Of a stretch of DNA of 64,000 nucleotides, positions 9,824 to 18,655 are shown piece after piece. Under the pieces are notes generated by a model. It was given only the letters and a program-made list of their open reading frames with translations. It searched no databases and had not been told where the DNA came from. A program made the position numbers and the translations under genes. Source of the DNA: Microbacterium elymi. GTDB lineage: Bacteria > Actinomycetota > Actinomycetes > Actinomycetales > Microbacteriaceae. The stretch's first letter is position 1; each line of letters starts with the position of its first letter. The DNA lies in the NCBI RefSeq assembly GCF_021582895.2, contig NZ_CP091139.2, positions 1 through 64,000 on the forward strand, given 5' to 3'.

Positions 9824-11037
9824 ATGATGCCCTCCAGGCGCGCCGCACGCAGCGGCGCCTCACCCCTCCTCCGCTCCGGACTGCGCGCAAGCCGCAGCGC
9901 CTCGCTGCCCGGGCTGGGCGTGACCCTCGCCGCCTGGGGACTGCTGTCGATCCGGATGGCGCGCAAGGTGGTGACGCCGAGCGCGCGCGTCCCGGACACC
10001 ACGATCGTCGGGTTGGACGTGCCGTCGCAGACGATCACCCTGCGCCGCACGGCCGACACCGAGCTGCCCGGTCAGTACGGCCTGTTCACGTCCGGGACCG
10101 AGTCGTACGTCAAGGTGGGCACGGTGCTCAGCGCCGACTCGTCGACCGTGAAGCGCAAGCTGCTGACCGAGATCGGGTCGGAGTCGCGACTGGCCGCCGA
10201 GGCGGCGTTCAGCGGCTGGTATTTCGACGCGCCCGAGGCAGGTCGAGCTGCCGTTCCGCGCCGAGCTGGTCGGCTCGCCGCTCGGTCCGTGCCCGGCGTG
10301 GCTGTTCCCGGGCGCCGAGGATGCCGACACCTGGGTCATCCAGATCCACGGACGCGGCACGCGGCGGCAGGAGTGCCTGCGTGCGGTGCCCGTGCTGAAC
10401 GCGCTCGGCTTCCCGGTGCTGGTCGTCTCCTACCGCAACGACGGCGACGCTCCCCGCAGCCGCGACGGCCGCTACGGGCTGGGCGCGACGGAATGGCGCG
10501 ATGTGGATGCCGCGGTCGGCTTCGCGCTGCGCCGAGGCGCGCAGCGGGTGATCCTGATGGGCTGGTCGATGGGCGGTGCTATCGCCCTGCAGCTCGAGCT
10601 CGGCTCGGTGCATCGTGACGCGATCGCCGGGATCATCCTGGAATCGCCGGTGGTGGACTGGCGCGCCGTGCTGAGCTACCAGGCCCAGCTGCTCGCTGCC
10701 CGAGCCGGTGTCGGACCTGGCGATGGGAGCGCTGCAGTCCGAGTGGGCCACGGGGCTGACCGGCACGCGGGCGATCTCGCTGGATCGGCTGGACATCGTG
10801 GCCCGGGCCGCCGAGCTGCGGCATCCGATCCTCATCCTGCACAGTGACGACGACGGATTCGTGCCGTCCGGGGCGTCGCACCGGCTGGCCGCCGCCCGCC
10901 CGGACCTCGTCCGGCTGGAGAGCTTCCAGGTCGCGCGGCACACCAAGCTGTGGAATTACGACCCGCAGCGATGGAGCGACACGATCCGCACGTGGCTGGC
11001 CGACATGGGGCTGTCGGCCGTCGCCGGATCGCGCTAG
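9824..11037 (+). CDS. alpha/beta hydrolase, frame broken twice
   Basis: The N-terminus has a hydrophobic anchor (LGVTLAAWGLLSIRMARKV). The hydrolase core follows, with an HGRGTRRQE oxyanion region, the nucleophile elbow GWSMGG (Ser) and a C-terminal HTKLWNYDP carrying the likely catalytic His. An extra G at about 10237 (GAGGCAGG where GAGCAGG is expected) and an indel at about 10694 beside GCTGCCC break it into three frames. Corrected length is about 404 residues. The substrate is not predictable. It lies divergent from DUF3000 and converges on sufE, whose stop overlaps its own by 4 bases. Confidence 0.8.
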
Positions 11038-11489
11038 CCGGCGATCGCCGTGAGCGCCCGCACCTGACGCTGCGCACGCACCAGCATCCCGGTCATCCCG
11101 GCCAGGCGCAGCGGCGAGACCGCGCGGGTCAGACCGAGGCTCTGCGGGTAGTCGCCCGGGATCGCCAGGACCTCCGCGGCCGACAGCCCGGTGATCCCCT
11201 GGACGAGGATGCTGGCGAACCCGCGCGTGGTGGGAGCCTCCGGCGGTGCCGTGGCGTGCATCGCGACCGTGCGGTCCGCATCCACCTCGAGGGCGATGAA
11301 CACCGGAGACTGGCATTCGCTCACGCGCTCGTACAGCTCCGGATGGTCCTGGTAGCGCTCGGGGACGGCCGGCAGCTCGTGCGAGAACTCCAGGAGCAGC
11401 TGGAGGCGCTCCGACTCCTCGAGTTCGAGGAATTCGTCGCGGATCTCGGCGAGCGTGTCGGGAAGCTGTGGCTGGGTCATCCCCGCCAT
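11034..11489 (-). CDS. sufE: SufE family sulfur acceptor
   Basis: SufE accepts persulfide sulfur from a cysteine desulfurase for Fe-S cluster assembly. The sulfur-accepting Cys lies in SECQSPVFI, the expected SufE context. About 151 residues; an internal ATG three codons in (MTQPQLPDTL) is the likelier start. It follows sseA by 13 bases on the same strand, so a sulfurtransferase-SufE operon is likely. The frame is intact. Confidence 0.9.
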   Translation of the reverse strand: MAGMTQPQLPDTLAEIRDEFLELEESERLQLLLEFSHELPAVPERYQDHPELYERVSECQSPVFIALEVDADRTVAMHATAPPEAPTTRGFASILVQGITGLSAAEVLAIPGDYPQSLGLTRAVSPLRLAGMTGMLVRAQRQVRALTAIAG

Positions 11490-11502
11490 TCTCCCACGCC
11501 GG

Positions 11503-12407
11503 TCAGCGGGCGGCCGGCGCGGACCCGGGTTCGGCGCCGGAGGCCACGGGCACCCGGACCAGCGAGCCCCACTCGGTCCACGAGCCGTCGTAGTTGCGCA
11601 CGTCCGGGAAGCCGAGCAGGTGCTGGAGCACGAACCAGGTGTGGCTGGAGCGCTCCCCGATCCGGCAGTAGGCGATGATCGGGTCGGCGTCCTTCAGGCC
11701 CAGCTCTTCGCGGTACACGGCCTCGAGCTCGGCCCGCGGCTTGAAGGTGCCGTCGTCGGCGACCGCCCGCTTCCACGGCACGCTGCGTGCGGTGGGGATG
11801 TGGCCGGCGCGCAGGGCGCCCTCCTCGGGATAGTCGGGGGCGCTGGTGCGCTCGCCCGCGTACTCCTCGGGGAGCGCACGTCGATCAGCGGGTTGCCGAA
11901 GTGCGCCAGGACGTCTTCGCGGAAGGCGCGCAGCGTGCTGTCGTCGCGTTCCACGATCGGATACTCGACGGGCTCGCGCACCGTGCGCTCGGTGGTGATC
12001 GGGCGCCCCTGCGAGATCCACAGGTCGCGGCCGCCGTCCAGCAGCCGCACGTCCTCGTGGCCGAACAGCGAGAACACCCACAGGGCGTACGCGGCCCACC
12101 AGTTGTTCTTGTCGCCGTAGATGATCACGGTGTCATCGCGCGCGATCCCCTTGCGCGAGAGCAGGCGGGCGAAGCCCTCGCCGTCGAGGTAGTCCCGCAC
12201 CACCGGGTCGTTCAGCTCGGTGTGCCAGTCCACCTTCACCGCGCCCGGAATGTGGCCGGTCTCATACAGGAGCACATCCTCGTCGGATTCCACGACCACC
12301 AGGCCCGGTTCACCCAGCCGCTCCTGGAGCCAGTCGGCGGTCACCAGGCGCGCCGGATCGGCGTACTCGGCGAACTTGGCGGATGACGTGTCGAGCGCAA
12401 CGGGCAC
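11503..12407 (-). CDS. sseA: thiosulfate/3-mercaptopyruvate sulfurtransferase, frame broken once
   Basis: Two-domain rhodanese. The N-terminal inactive domain carries [15 protein letters not shown], and the C-terminal active domain carries the catalytic loop CRIGERSS (Cys nucleophile). One C is missing from a C-run at about 11872 (family sequence DVRSPEEYAGE), which shifts the frame just before the second domain. Corrected length is about 301 residues, normal. It leads the sulfurtransferase-sufE operon and is divergent from zapE. Confidence 0.9.
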
Positions 12408-12537
12408 GGGAGTCTCCTCAGATCAGGCGATGTGGTGGTGACGGCGTAGGGTGGATGCCGTCTGATTCGACATTAGCCGCCTGTTCGGGCGTCGTCCCCG
12501 TTCTTTCACACTCCGTCATGTTCGGCCGCCTTCGGAC

Positions 12538-13588
12538 ATGCCCGCCCCGCAGGAGCCGCCGCCCGTGACCACCGGAATCGTGCATCTCACCGACCGTCTG
12601 CCGCAGGTGACGGGACCCGAGATGGTCGCAGCCCTCGTTCCGCCGCCGCAGTTCCGCGAGGCCACCTTCGACTCGTACCGCCCCGACCCGGCATACCCGT
12701 CCCAGCTGGAGGCGAAGGAGAAGCTGGCCGCGTTCAGCAATCCGACGGCGGCCGCCGGCAAGGGCGGACTGTTCCGTCGCGCGAAGAAGGCCCCGCCGAC
12801 CAAGCCCGGCGTGTATCTGGACGGCGGGTTCGGCGTCGGCAAGACGCACCTGCTGGCGAGCCGTGTACCACGCGATGCCCGCGGCGCGGAAATACTTCGG
12901 CTCGTTCATCGAGTACACGGCCCTGGTCGGGGCCCTGGGGTATCAGAAGACCGTGGACCTGTTCCGGGGTTCGGCAGCTTGCCGTGCATCGACGAGTTCG
13001 AGCTGGACGACCCGGGCGACACGATGGTGATGACCCGCCTGCTCGGCGAGCTCGTCGCCACGGGCACGCGGCTGGCCGCGACATCCAACACGCCCCCGAA
13101 TGCCCTCGGCGAGGGACGCTTCGCCGCGCAGGACTTCCTGCGCGAGATCCAGGCCATGGCCGATGCGTTCGAGACCATCCGGATCGACGGCACCGACTAC
13201 CGGCAGCGGGCCGTGGACGGCGCGGCCGTCGTGCTGGGCGAGACGGACTACGAGCGGACGATCGCGGATGCCGCGGCATCCGGGGTCGTGTCGGACGACG
13301 CGTTCACGGGGCTGGTCGCGCATCTCGCACGGGTGCACCCGTCGCGGTACATCCGGCTCATCGACGGCGTCGACGAGATCGGACTGCGCGACGTCGTGCA
13401 AGCTGGACGACCAGTCCGAGGCGCTGCGGCTGGTCGCCTTCATCGACCGCGCGTACGACGCGCAGATCCCGATCCGCGCCAGCGGGCATGCGCTCAGCGA
13501 CGCGTTCAGTGCAGAGATGCTGGCCGGCGGCTATCGGAAGAAGTATCTTCGGGCCGTCTCGCGGCTGATCGCGCTGACGGCGTCCTGA
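12538..13588 (+). CDS. zapE: AFG1/ZapE-family ATPase, frame broken at three places
   Basis: P-loop ATPase of the AFG1/ZapE family, linked to cell division in proteobacteria. The Walker A motif is in GGFGVGKTHLLA and the Walker B region in CIDEFELDDPGDT. Breaks lie at about 12861 (extra base), at 12972 plus 12978 (two extra bases flanking an expected GCAGCTGC), and at 13400 (GTGCAAGCTGG where GTGCAGCTGG is expected). Removing all four bases gives about 348 residues of continuous family sequence. A GTG at 12568 is an alternative start. Divergent from sseA. Confidence 0.88.
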
Positions 13589-13624
13589 CCGCCGAAACCT
13601 GATGTTCACATTCGGCCGGGTGCT

Positions 13625-13640
13625 GTAACACCCGCGAAAC
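13625..13640. promoter_or_regulatory. GlnR-like box upstream of the ammonium transporter
   Basis: The sequence GTAAC-N6-GAAAC lies 46 bases before the amtB start. It matches the known actinobacterial GlnR half-site arrangement (GTnAC, six bases, GnAAC). No second copy in the usual tandem arrangement is clear, so this is a candidate only. Nitrogen control of amtB would be expected from the family. Confidence 0.4.
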
Positions 13641-13685
13641 GAACCGCGGCGCCGGCGGAAACGTGCCGGCCCCAGACTGTCCGGC

Positions 13686-14993
13686 ATGGACAGCGGAAAC
13701 CTCTCGTGGTACATCGTGGCGACGGCCCTTGTACTGCTCATGACGCCGGGCGTGGCGTTCTTCTACGGCGGACTGGTGCGGGCCAAGAGCGTCGTCAGCA
13801 TGATGATGATGAGCTTCGGGGCGATGGGCCTGGTCGCCGTGCTGTGGATCCTCTACGGGTTCAGCATGCAGAACGTGTCCACCGGGTGGGTCGGCTTCAT
13901 CGGCAACCCGTTCGCCGACTTCGGGCTGGCCGACCTCGCGTCCGGAGCGAGTTCGAACGTCGACCTGGTGGGCGTGGCGTTCGGCGCGACGTTCGCCATC
14001 ATCACGGTCGCCCTGATCTCGGGCGCGATCGCCGATCGCGCGAAGTTCGGGTCGTGGATGCTGTTCGTCCTGCTGTTCGTCACGCTCGACTACTTCCTGG
14101 TCGCGGGGTGGGTGTGGAACCCGTCCGGGTGGATCGCCTCGCTGGGCACCCACCTCGGGCTGAGCACCAACGTCATCGACTATGCGGGCGGCACGGCGGT
14201 GCACATCAACGCCGGCGCAGCGGCCCTGGCGCTGGCGCTCGTGCTGGGCAAGCGCGTCGGGTTCAGCAAGCAGATGAACCGGCCGCACAACGTGCCGCTC
14301 GTGCTGCTGGGCGCGGCGCTGCTGTGGTTCGGCTGGTTCGGCTTCAACGGCGGCGCCGCCGCCGCCGGTGACGGCATCGCCGCCGCCGGGTCGCCGATCG
14401 GCCTCATCACGATCAACACGCTCGGCGCGACCGCCGCGGCGATCCTCGGGTGGCTGCTGATCGAGCGGATCACCGGGCGCAAGCCGACGTCGGTGGGGGC
14501 CGCATCCGGCGCCGTGGCCGGGCTGGTGGCGATCACGCCGGCCTGTGCGAACCTCACCCCCGGCTGGTCTCTGGTTCTCGGGCTGCTGGCCGGCGTGGTG
14601 TGCGCCAAGGCGGTCGAGCTGAAGTACCTGCTGCGGATCGACGATTCGCTCGACGTCGTGGGCGTCCACCTGGTCGGCGGCCTGCTGGGCACCATCTACC
14701 TCGGCTTCTTCGCGACCGGCACCGGCCTGTTCACCGGCGGCAACGCCGACCAGCTGATCGTGCAGGTGATCGCCGCGCTGTCGGTGATGGTCTTCTCCTT
14801 CGGCATCTCGTGGCTGATCGGCTGGGCCATCCAGAAGACGATGGGTTTCCGCATCCGCAGCGAAGACGAGCTGGCCGGGGTGGACACCGTGGTGCACGGC
14901 GAGAGCGGCTACGAGTTCCCCGACGAGGGGATCAGCACCGGACCGGTCCCGGTGCAGGCCCCGACCCGGGAGCCGGAGAAGGTTCTCAGCTGA
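13686..14993 (+). CDS. amtB: ammonium transporter
   Basis: Amt/MEP channel for ammonium uptake in the cytoplasmic membrane. It starts MDSGNLSWYIVATALVLLMT and has about eleven hydrophobic spans. The signature region is FYGGLVRAKSVVSMMMMSF. The pore twin histidines lie in AVHINAGAA and GVHLVGGLLG. At 435 residues it is of normal length, and the frame is intact. No PII gene follows; the next gene is a PemK-like protein. A GlnR-like box lies upstream. Confidence 0.95.
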   Translation: MDSGNLSWYIVATALVLLMTPGVAFFYGGLVRAKSVVSMMMMSFGAMGLVAVLWILYGFSMQNVSTGWVGFIGNPFADFGLADLASGASSNVDLVGVAFGATFAIITVALISGAIADRAKFGSWMLFVLLFVTLDYFLVAGWVWNPSGWIASLGTHLGLSTNVIDYAGGTAVHINAGAAALALALVLGKRVGFSKQMNRPHNVPLVLLGAALLWFGWFGFNGGAAAAGDGIAAAGSPIGLITINTLGATAAAILGWLLIERITGRKPTSVGAASGAVAGLVAITPACANLTPGWSLVLGLLAGVVCAKAVELKYLLRIDDSLDVVGVHLVGGLLGTIYLGFFATGTGLFTGGNADQLIVQVIAALSVMVFSFGISWLIGWAIQKTMGFRIRSEDELAGVDTVVHGESGYEFPDEGISTGPVPVQAPTREPEKVLS

Positions 14994-15015
14994 CACCGAC
15001 GGATAGGGTGGCCGG

Positions 15016-15559
15016 ATGAGCGCTGCCCCCGGCATCCTGCCCCGCCTGCTCGGACTGCTGCGCCCGTCCGCGCGCTCCACCGCTCGACGCCGTCCCAGCC
15101 CTCGGGGGTCGGACGGCGTCGAGCCGTCTCCGGGAGGCGCGGGACCCGCGGCCACCGTCGAGATCGCACCGCCGGGACGCGACGGGGTGCGCATCACCTA
15201 TGCGCCGGCGACGGACGGCGACCCCGACGCGGGCGAGATCGTCTGGACGTGGGTGCCCTATCAGGAGCGGGACGGGCGGGGAAAGGACCGACCCGTGCTG
15301 GTGATCGGACGGCACGACGCCGACAGCGTCTATGCCGTGAAGCTGACCAGCAGATCGCACGACGGCGACCGCGACTTCCTGTCGATCGGCTCGGGTCCCT
15401 GGGACGTGCAGGGGCGAGAGTCGTGGGTGGACATCGATCAGGTCTACCTCGTCCACCACGACGGGATGCGCCGCGAGGCGGCCGCGCTGGACGGCGCGCG
15501 GTTCGCGCGAGTCGCCGCGGTGCTCGCATCAGCGCTATGGGTGGGTCGTGGCGGTCTGA
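15016..15559 (+). CDS. PemK/MazF-like protein with N-terminal extension, frame broken once
   Basis: The core from about residue 60 resembles a PemK/MazF barrel (IVWTWVPYQERDGRGKDRPVLVIGR). The first 55 residues are basic and Ser/Arg-rich (RSTARRRPSPRG), not part of a usual toxin. An extra base near 15535, at a CAGCGC word, hides a natural ending of RYGWVVAV and stop at 15557-15559. Corrected length is about 180 residues. No antitoxin is visible beside it, so toxin activity is doubtful. Alternatively it is a solitary PemK-like domain protein common in this family. Confidence 0.6.
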
Positions 15560-15646
15560 GATCGGATGCAGAGTGCTCGGGATCCTGGAGCCTCCGGCCT
15601 GTGAACACGGTGTTGGCTATATCGGCGATCTAGTCGCCCTTCCCTG

Positions 15647-15663
15647 ATATACCATCGGTATAT
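15647..15663. promoter_or_regulatory. TetR operator overlapping its own start codon
   Basis: A perfect inverted repeat, ATATACC-ATC-GGTATAT, ends at 15663, and the ATG of the tetR gene is 15662-15664. Binding here would block transcription and translation initiation of tetR and the coupled reductase. The position and symmetry fit autoregulation. The transcript is probably leaderless or nearly so; no ribosome-binding site is seen upstream. Confidence 0.65.
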
Positions 15664-16378
15664 GGACTCGGGTAAAGAGCGTCTGATGGCAGCGGCGCGT
15701 TCGCTGCTCGTTGAGCATCCGCGTCGCGAGCCGAGCACTCGGGAGCTGTATGAGGCGGCCGGTGTGGCGGCGCCCACGCTGTACCACCACTTCGGAGACA
15801 AGGACGGTCTGCTGCAGGCTGTCATTGAGGAGGCCTTCGCCGCCTACCTGGAGCGCAAGCGCGCCGTCCCTCGCTCCGGCGATCTGCTGGTCGATTTCGC
15901 GGCGGGCTGGGAGATGCATGTCGGCTTCGGCGTGGAGAACCCGGTGCTGTACGCGCTCATGCATGACCGCGAGGAGGGTCGCAGTGCCACTCGTACGGCG
16001 CAGATCGCCGAGGAGCAGCTGCGCCTCGGCTTGGAGACGCTCGCCGAGGCGGGACTGCTCCGCATGGACGTGGACGAGGCGGTCGCGATGACGATGGCGA
16101 TGGCGATCGGATGCGTCACCCAGCTCAATCGCCGTGGCGGAACCGCCACCGGGCCACTGGCGCGCTCGATGTGCACGGCCTTGATGGCCGAGCTCACCGG
16201 CCACTGTTCAGAGCCCGCTGACGCCGGCCAGGCCGCCCGATTGGTGCTTGCCAGGCTCAGCTCCGCCTCGGAGCTGTTCACCTCGGCCGAGGAAGCCCTG
16301 CTGCGGCAGTGGTTGCGCACCCTGACCGAACACTCTTCTCCAATGCGGAACGCTCGAGAGGAAGGACGAGACGAATGA
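15662..16378 (+). CDS. TetR family transcriptional regulator
   Basis: 238 residues. The N-terminal HTH has the usual TetR pattern (ERLMAAARSLL, then TRELYEAAGVAAPTLYHHFGDKDGLL). The ligand-binding half is unassigned. The stop overlaps the start of the aldo/keto reductase in ATGA, so the two are translationally coupled. The operator palindrome overlaps the start codon. Codon choice is slightly less GC-biased than that of neighbours, which fits a mobile regulator-enzyme cassette. The frame is intact. Confidence 0.9.
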   Translation: MDSGKERLMAAARSLLVEHPRREPSTRELYEAAGVAAPTLYHHFGDKDGLLQAVIEEAFAAYLERKRAVPRSGDLLVDFAAGWEMHVGFGVENPVLYALMHDREEGRSATRTAQIAEEQLRLGLETLAEAGLLRMDVDEAVAMTMAMAIGCVTQLNRRGGTATGPLARSMCTALMAELTGHCSEPADAGQAARLVLARLSSASELFTSAEEALLRQWLRTLTEHSSPMRNAREEGRDE

Positions 16379-17346
16379 ACAGTTCGACCACCGAGGATGT
16401 CGCAGCCACGCACCTGTTGGGAGGCCGAGATCGTGTGCCGCGCCTCGGGTACGGCGCCATGCGGCTGGCCGGTCCCGGGGTGATCGGGTTGCCCGACGAC
16501 GTCACCGGTGCGATCGAGATCCTGCGACAAGCCGTGGAGAAAGGGGTGCGGTTCTTCGACACCGCCAACGCCTACGGTCCTCGCACGGTCAATCAGCTCA
16601 TCGGACGTGCGCTGAGCCCGTTCGCTGACGACGTCGTCATCGGGAACAAGGTCGGTGCGTGGCGCGGCCCCGCCGGCGAATGGCTGACCGAAAGCCGGCC
16701 AGAGACCGTGCGAACCCAGGTCGAAGACGCTCTGCTCGATATGCGCACCGAGTCCAGTGCGCTCACCTACCTCCGCCTCTGGGGCGACAGCCAGGCCCCG
16801 GCGAACACGCCGGCCGAGGAAGTGCCGCTGGAGGAATCGCTCGGCGCCCTCATCGAGCTGCGCGAGGAGGGCAAGATCCGCCATATCGGACTGTCCGGCG
16901 CCTCTCCCGAGATGCTGGAGCGCGCACAGCAGATGACGACGATCGCCGCAGTGCAGAATCGCTTCAACCTGATCGACCGAAGCGGCATCGAGGTTCTGAC
17001 AGCCTGCGAACGCGACGGCATCGCATTCGTGCCCTACTTTCCCCTCGCCTCCGGTGCGCTCGGCGAACCTGACGCACTCACGCAGCCGGCTCGGCGACTG
17101 GACGTCCGCCCATCCACGGTCGCTCTGGCCTGGCTGCTTCGGCGTTCACCGGTGATCATCCCGATCCCCGGCACCAGATCGTCGGAGCATCTGGCCGACA
17201 ACGTCCGCGCGGCCGAGATCGCGCCACATCTCACCGATGAAGAGATCCGGGTGCTGACCGCAGTCGACGACGAAGGCTCCGCGACACTGAACACGATGTC
17301 GAGGCAGATGGTCGACGCCCTGACACGTCGTCGCGCGTCCGTCTGA
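16375..17346 (+). CDS. aldo/keto reductase with Trp in place of the catalytic His
   Basis: NADPH-type aldo/keto reductase barrel of 323 residues. The catalytic Asp62 and Tyr67 lie in FFDTANAYG and Lys92 in VIGNKVG. At the fourth tetrad position, where the family has His, this protein reads LRLWGD with Trp136. The cofactor region near the C-terminus is present (VIIPIPGTRSSEHLADN). The gene is coupled to the upstream TetR by a four-base overlap, suggesting induction by its substrate or a related compound. The His-to-Trp change could alter activity or specificity; the substrate is unknown. Confidence 0.88.
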   Translation: MNSSTTEDVAATHLLGGRDRVPRLGYGAMRLAGPGVIGLPDDVTGAIEILRQAVEKGVRFFDTANAYGPRTVNQLIGRALSPFADDVVIGNKVGAWRGPAGEWLTESRPETVRTQVEDALLDMRTESSALTYLRLWGDSQAPANTPAEEVPLEESLGALIELREEGKIRHIGLSGASPEMLERAQQMTTIAAVQNRFNLIDRSGIEVLTACERDGIAFVPYFPLASGALGEPDALTQPARRLDVRPSTVALAWLLRRSPVIIPIPGTRSSEHLADNVRAAEIAPHLTDEEIRVLTAVDDEGSATLNTMSRQMVDALTRRRASV

Positions 17347-17406
17347 GCCGGCAGCGGCGAGGATGCTCAACCCGCTGATGTCGCGGTGTGAACATCCGAT
17401 ATTCGG

Positions 17407-17479
17407 TGGGCGATGCCGGACTCGAACCGACGACCTCTTCCGTGTGAAGGAAGCGCGCTACCAGCTGCGCCAATCGCCC
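17407..17479 (-). tRNA. tRNA-Val (CAC)
   Basis: Reading the minus strand, the acceptor GGGCGAT pairs with ATCGCCC. The D arm has GCGCAGCTGGTAGCGC, the anticodon loop TTCACAC gives anticodon CAC, and the T loop is GGTTCGAGTCC. It is oriented opposite to the three tRNAs that follow and lies just after the aldo/keto reductase. Confidence 0.93.
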
Positions 17480-17626
17480 ATGACCCGTGGGGCCGAGTAC
17501 CGATGTTACCCGATCTGTGAGCCCGCTTCGAACCGCCCGCACGGAACACGCGCGGGCGCCCGGTGGTTTGGTGCAGCCGCCGGAATCAGCTAGAGTTTTC
17601 CATGCGCCGGAGAGATCCGGAGCAAT

Positions 17627-17698
17627 GCGGATGTAGCGCAGTGGTAGCGCATCACCTTGCCAAGGTGAGGGTCGCGAGTTCGAATCTCGTCATCCGCT
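17627..17698 (+). tRNA. tRNA-Gly (GCC)
   Basis: Acceptor GCGGATG pairs with CATCCGC, the D arm is GCGCAGTGGTAGCGC, the anticodon loop is CTTGCCAAG (GCC), and the T loop is AGTTCGAATCT. 72 bases, no encoded CCA. Confidence 0.95.
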
Positions 17699-17763
17699 CG
17701 AGTGCGGGGGTCTTTCCCGGAAGACCACGCCGTGGTGTTCGAACCCCATGGTTTTGATCCACA

Positions 17764-17834
17764 CGGTGGCGTGGCCGAGAGGCTAGGCACCGGCCTGCAA
17801 AGCCGTTTACACGGGTTCGAATCCCGTCGCCACC
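17764..17834 (+). tRNA. tRNA-Cys (GCA)
   Basis: Acceptor GGTGGCG pairs with CGCCACC. The anticodon loop CTGCAAA gives GCA, and the T loop is GGTTCGAATCC. The three bases after the discriminator are CCA, so the 3' end may be encoded. Confidence 0.94.
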
Positions 17835-17877
17835 TCCACTCCCGGTTCCGGCCGGACAAGTGAACAGCCCGTTGTGG

Positions 17878-17950
17878 GCGCGATTGGCGCAAGCGGTAGC
17901 GCGCTTCCCTGACACGGAAGAGGTCACTGGTTCGATCCCAGTATCGCGCA
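17878..17950 (+). tRNA. tRNA-Val (GAC)
   Basis: Acceptor GCGCGAT pairs with ATCGCGC, the anticodon loop CTGACAC gives GAC, and the T loop is GGTTCGATCCC. The D arm reads GCGCAAGCGGTAGCGC. The extra A in CAAGC has the same form as the frame-breaking insertions elsewhere, so the true D loop may be one base shorter. Confidence 0.93.
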
Positions 17951-17955
17951 CGAGG

Positions 17956-17981
17956 AAAACCCGCGGAATCCCGCGGGTTTT
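17956..17981. terminator. intrinsic terminator between tRNA-Val and the response regulator
   Basis: A perfect stem, AAAACCCGCGG paired with CCGCGGGTTTT around a four-base loop. With A-runs on one side and T-runs on the other it can terminate in both directions: the tRNA cluster (plus) and the two-component operon (minus). Confidence 0.85.
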
Positions 17982-17986
17982 CTGCG

Positions 17987-18655
17987 TCACGAATCGTCCC
18001 ACTCCCGGGTCGGCGTGACGAGCCCGGTCTCGTAGGCGAAGACCACCGCGTGAATGCGATCGGGCAGCCCGAGCTTGGCCAGCACCCGGGCGACGTGCGT
18101 CTTCACGGTCGTCTCGGCGATGAACAGGCGAGCGCCGATCTCGGCGTTGCCCAGACCCCTGCCGACGAGCCGGAGGACGTCGAGCTCGCGCGCGGTGAGC
18201 GCTCGCACGGAATCGGCCGTACCGCCCGGCGGAGGTCGGCGAGCATATTCGGCAATGAGACGCGCGGTCACGGCGGGAGCCAGCAGCACGTCGCCGCGTG
18301 CCACCGAGCGCACCGCGTGGACCAGGTCGGCGCGCCCGACGTCCTTCAGGAGAAAGCCGCTGGCGCCGGCCCGGATCGCATCGTAGACGTACTCGTCGAG
18401 ATCGAAGGTGGTCAGGATCAGCACCCGCGACCGTTGCCCGCTGGCCACGATCTGGCGGGTGGCCTCGATGCCATCGAGCACCGGCATCCGCACGTCCATG
18501 AGGATGACGTCCGGCGCGTGTGCGCGTACCCCCTCGACGGCCTCGCGTCCGTCGACGGCGACCGCGACGACGTCGAGGTCGTCCTCGGCTTCGAGCATCG
18601 TCGCGAGTCCATCGCGCACCAGCACCTGGTCGTCGGCCACGAGAACCCGGATCAC
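17987..18655 (-). CDS. NarL/LuxR-type response regulator
   Basis: 222 residues. The receiver domain has the acidic pair in VADDQ, the phospho-acceptor Asp in VILMDVRMPVLDG, and the Lys in FLLKDVGR. The C-terminal LuxR HTH reads LTARELDVLRLVGRGLGNAEIG and then TVKTHVARVLAKLG. The GTG start overlaps the stop of the sensor kinase gene by four bases, so they are one operon. The target genes are unknown. The frame is intact. Confidence 0.93.
   Translation of the reverse strand: MIRVLVADDQVLVRDGLATMLEAEDDLDVVAVAVDGREAVEGVRAHAPDVILMDVRMPVLDGIEATRQIVASGQRSRVLILTTFDLDEYVYDAIRAGASGFLLKDVGRADLVHAVRSVARGDVLLAPAVTARLIAEYARRPPPGGTADSVRALTARELDVLRLVGRGLGNAEIGARLFIAETTVKTHVARVLAKLGLPDRIHAVVFAYETGLVTPTREWDDS

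Noticed and set aside
13506..15197. A 563-residue minus-strand open frame opposite amtB
   Set aside because: Low-complexity composition (His, Asp, Arg, Gln repeats) and complete overlap with a clear ammonium transporter.
17347..17630. Integration attachment site at the tRNA cluster
   Set aside because: No integrase and no repeated tRNA 3' end was found on either side.
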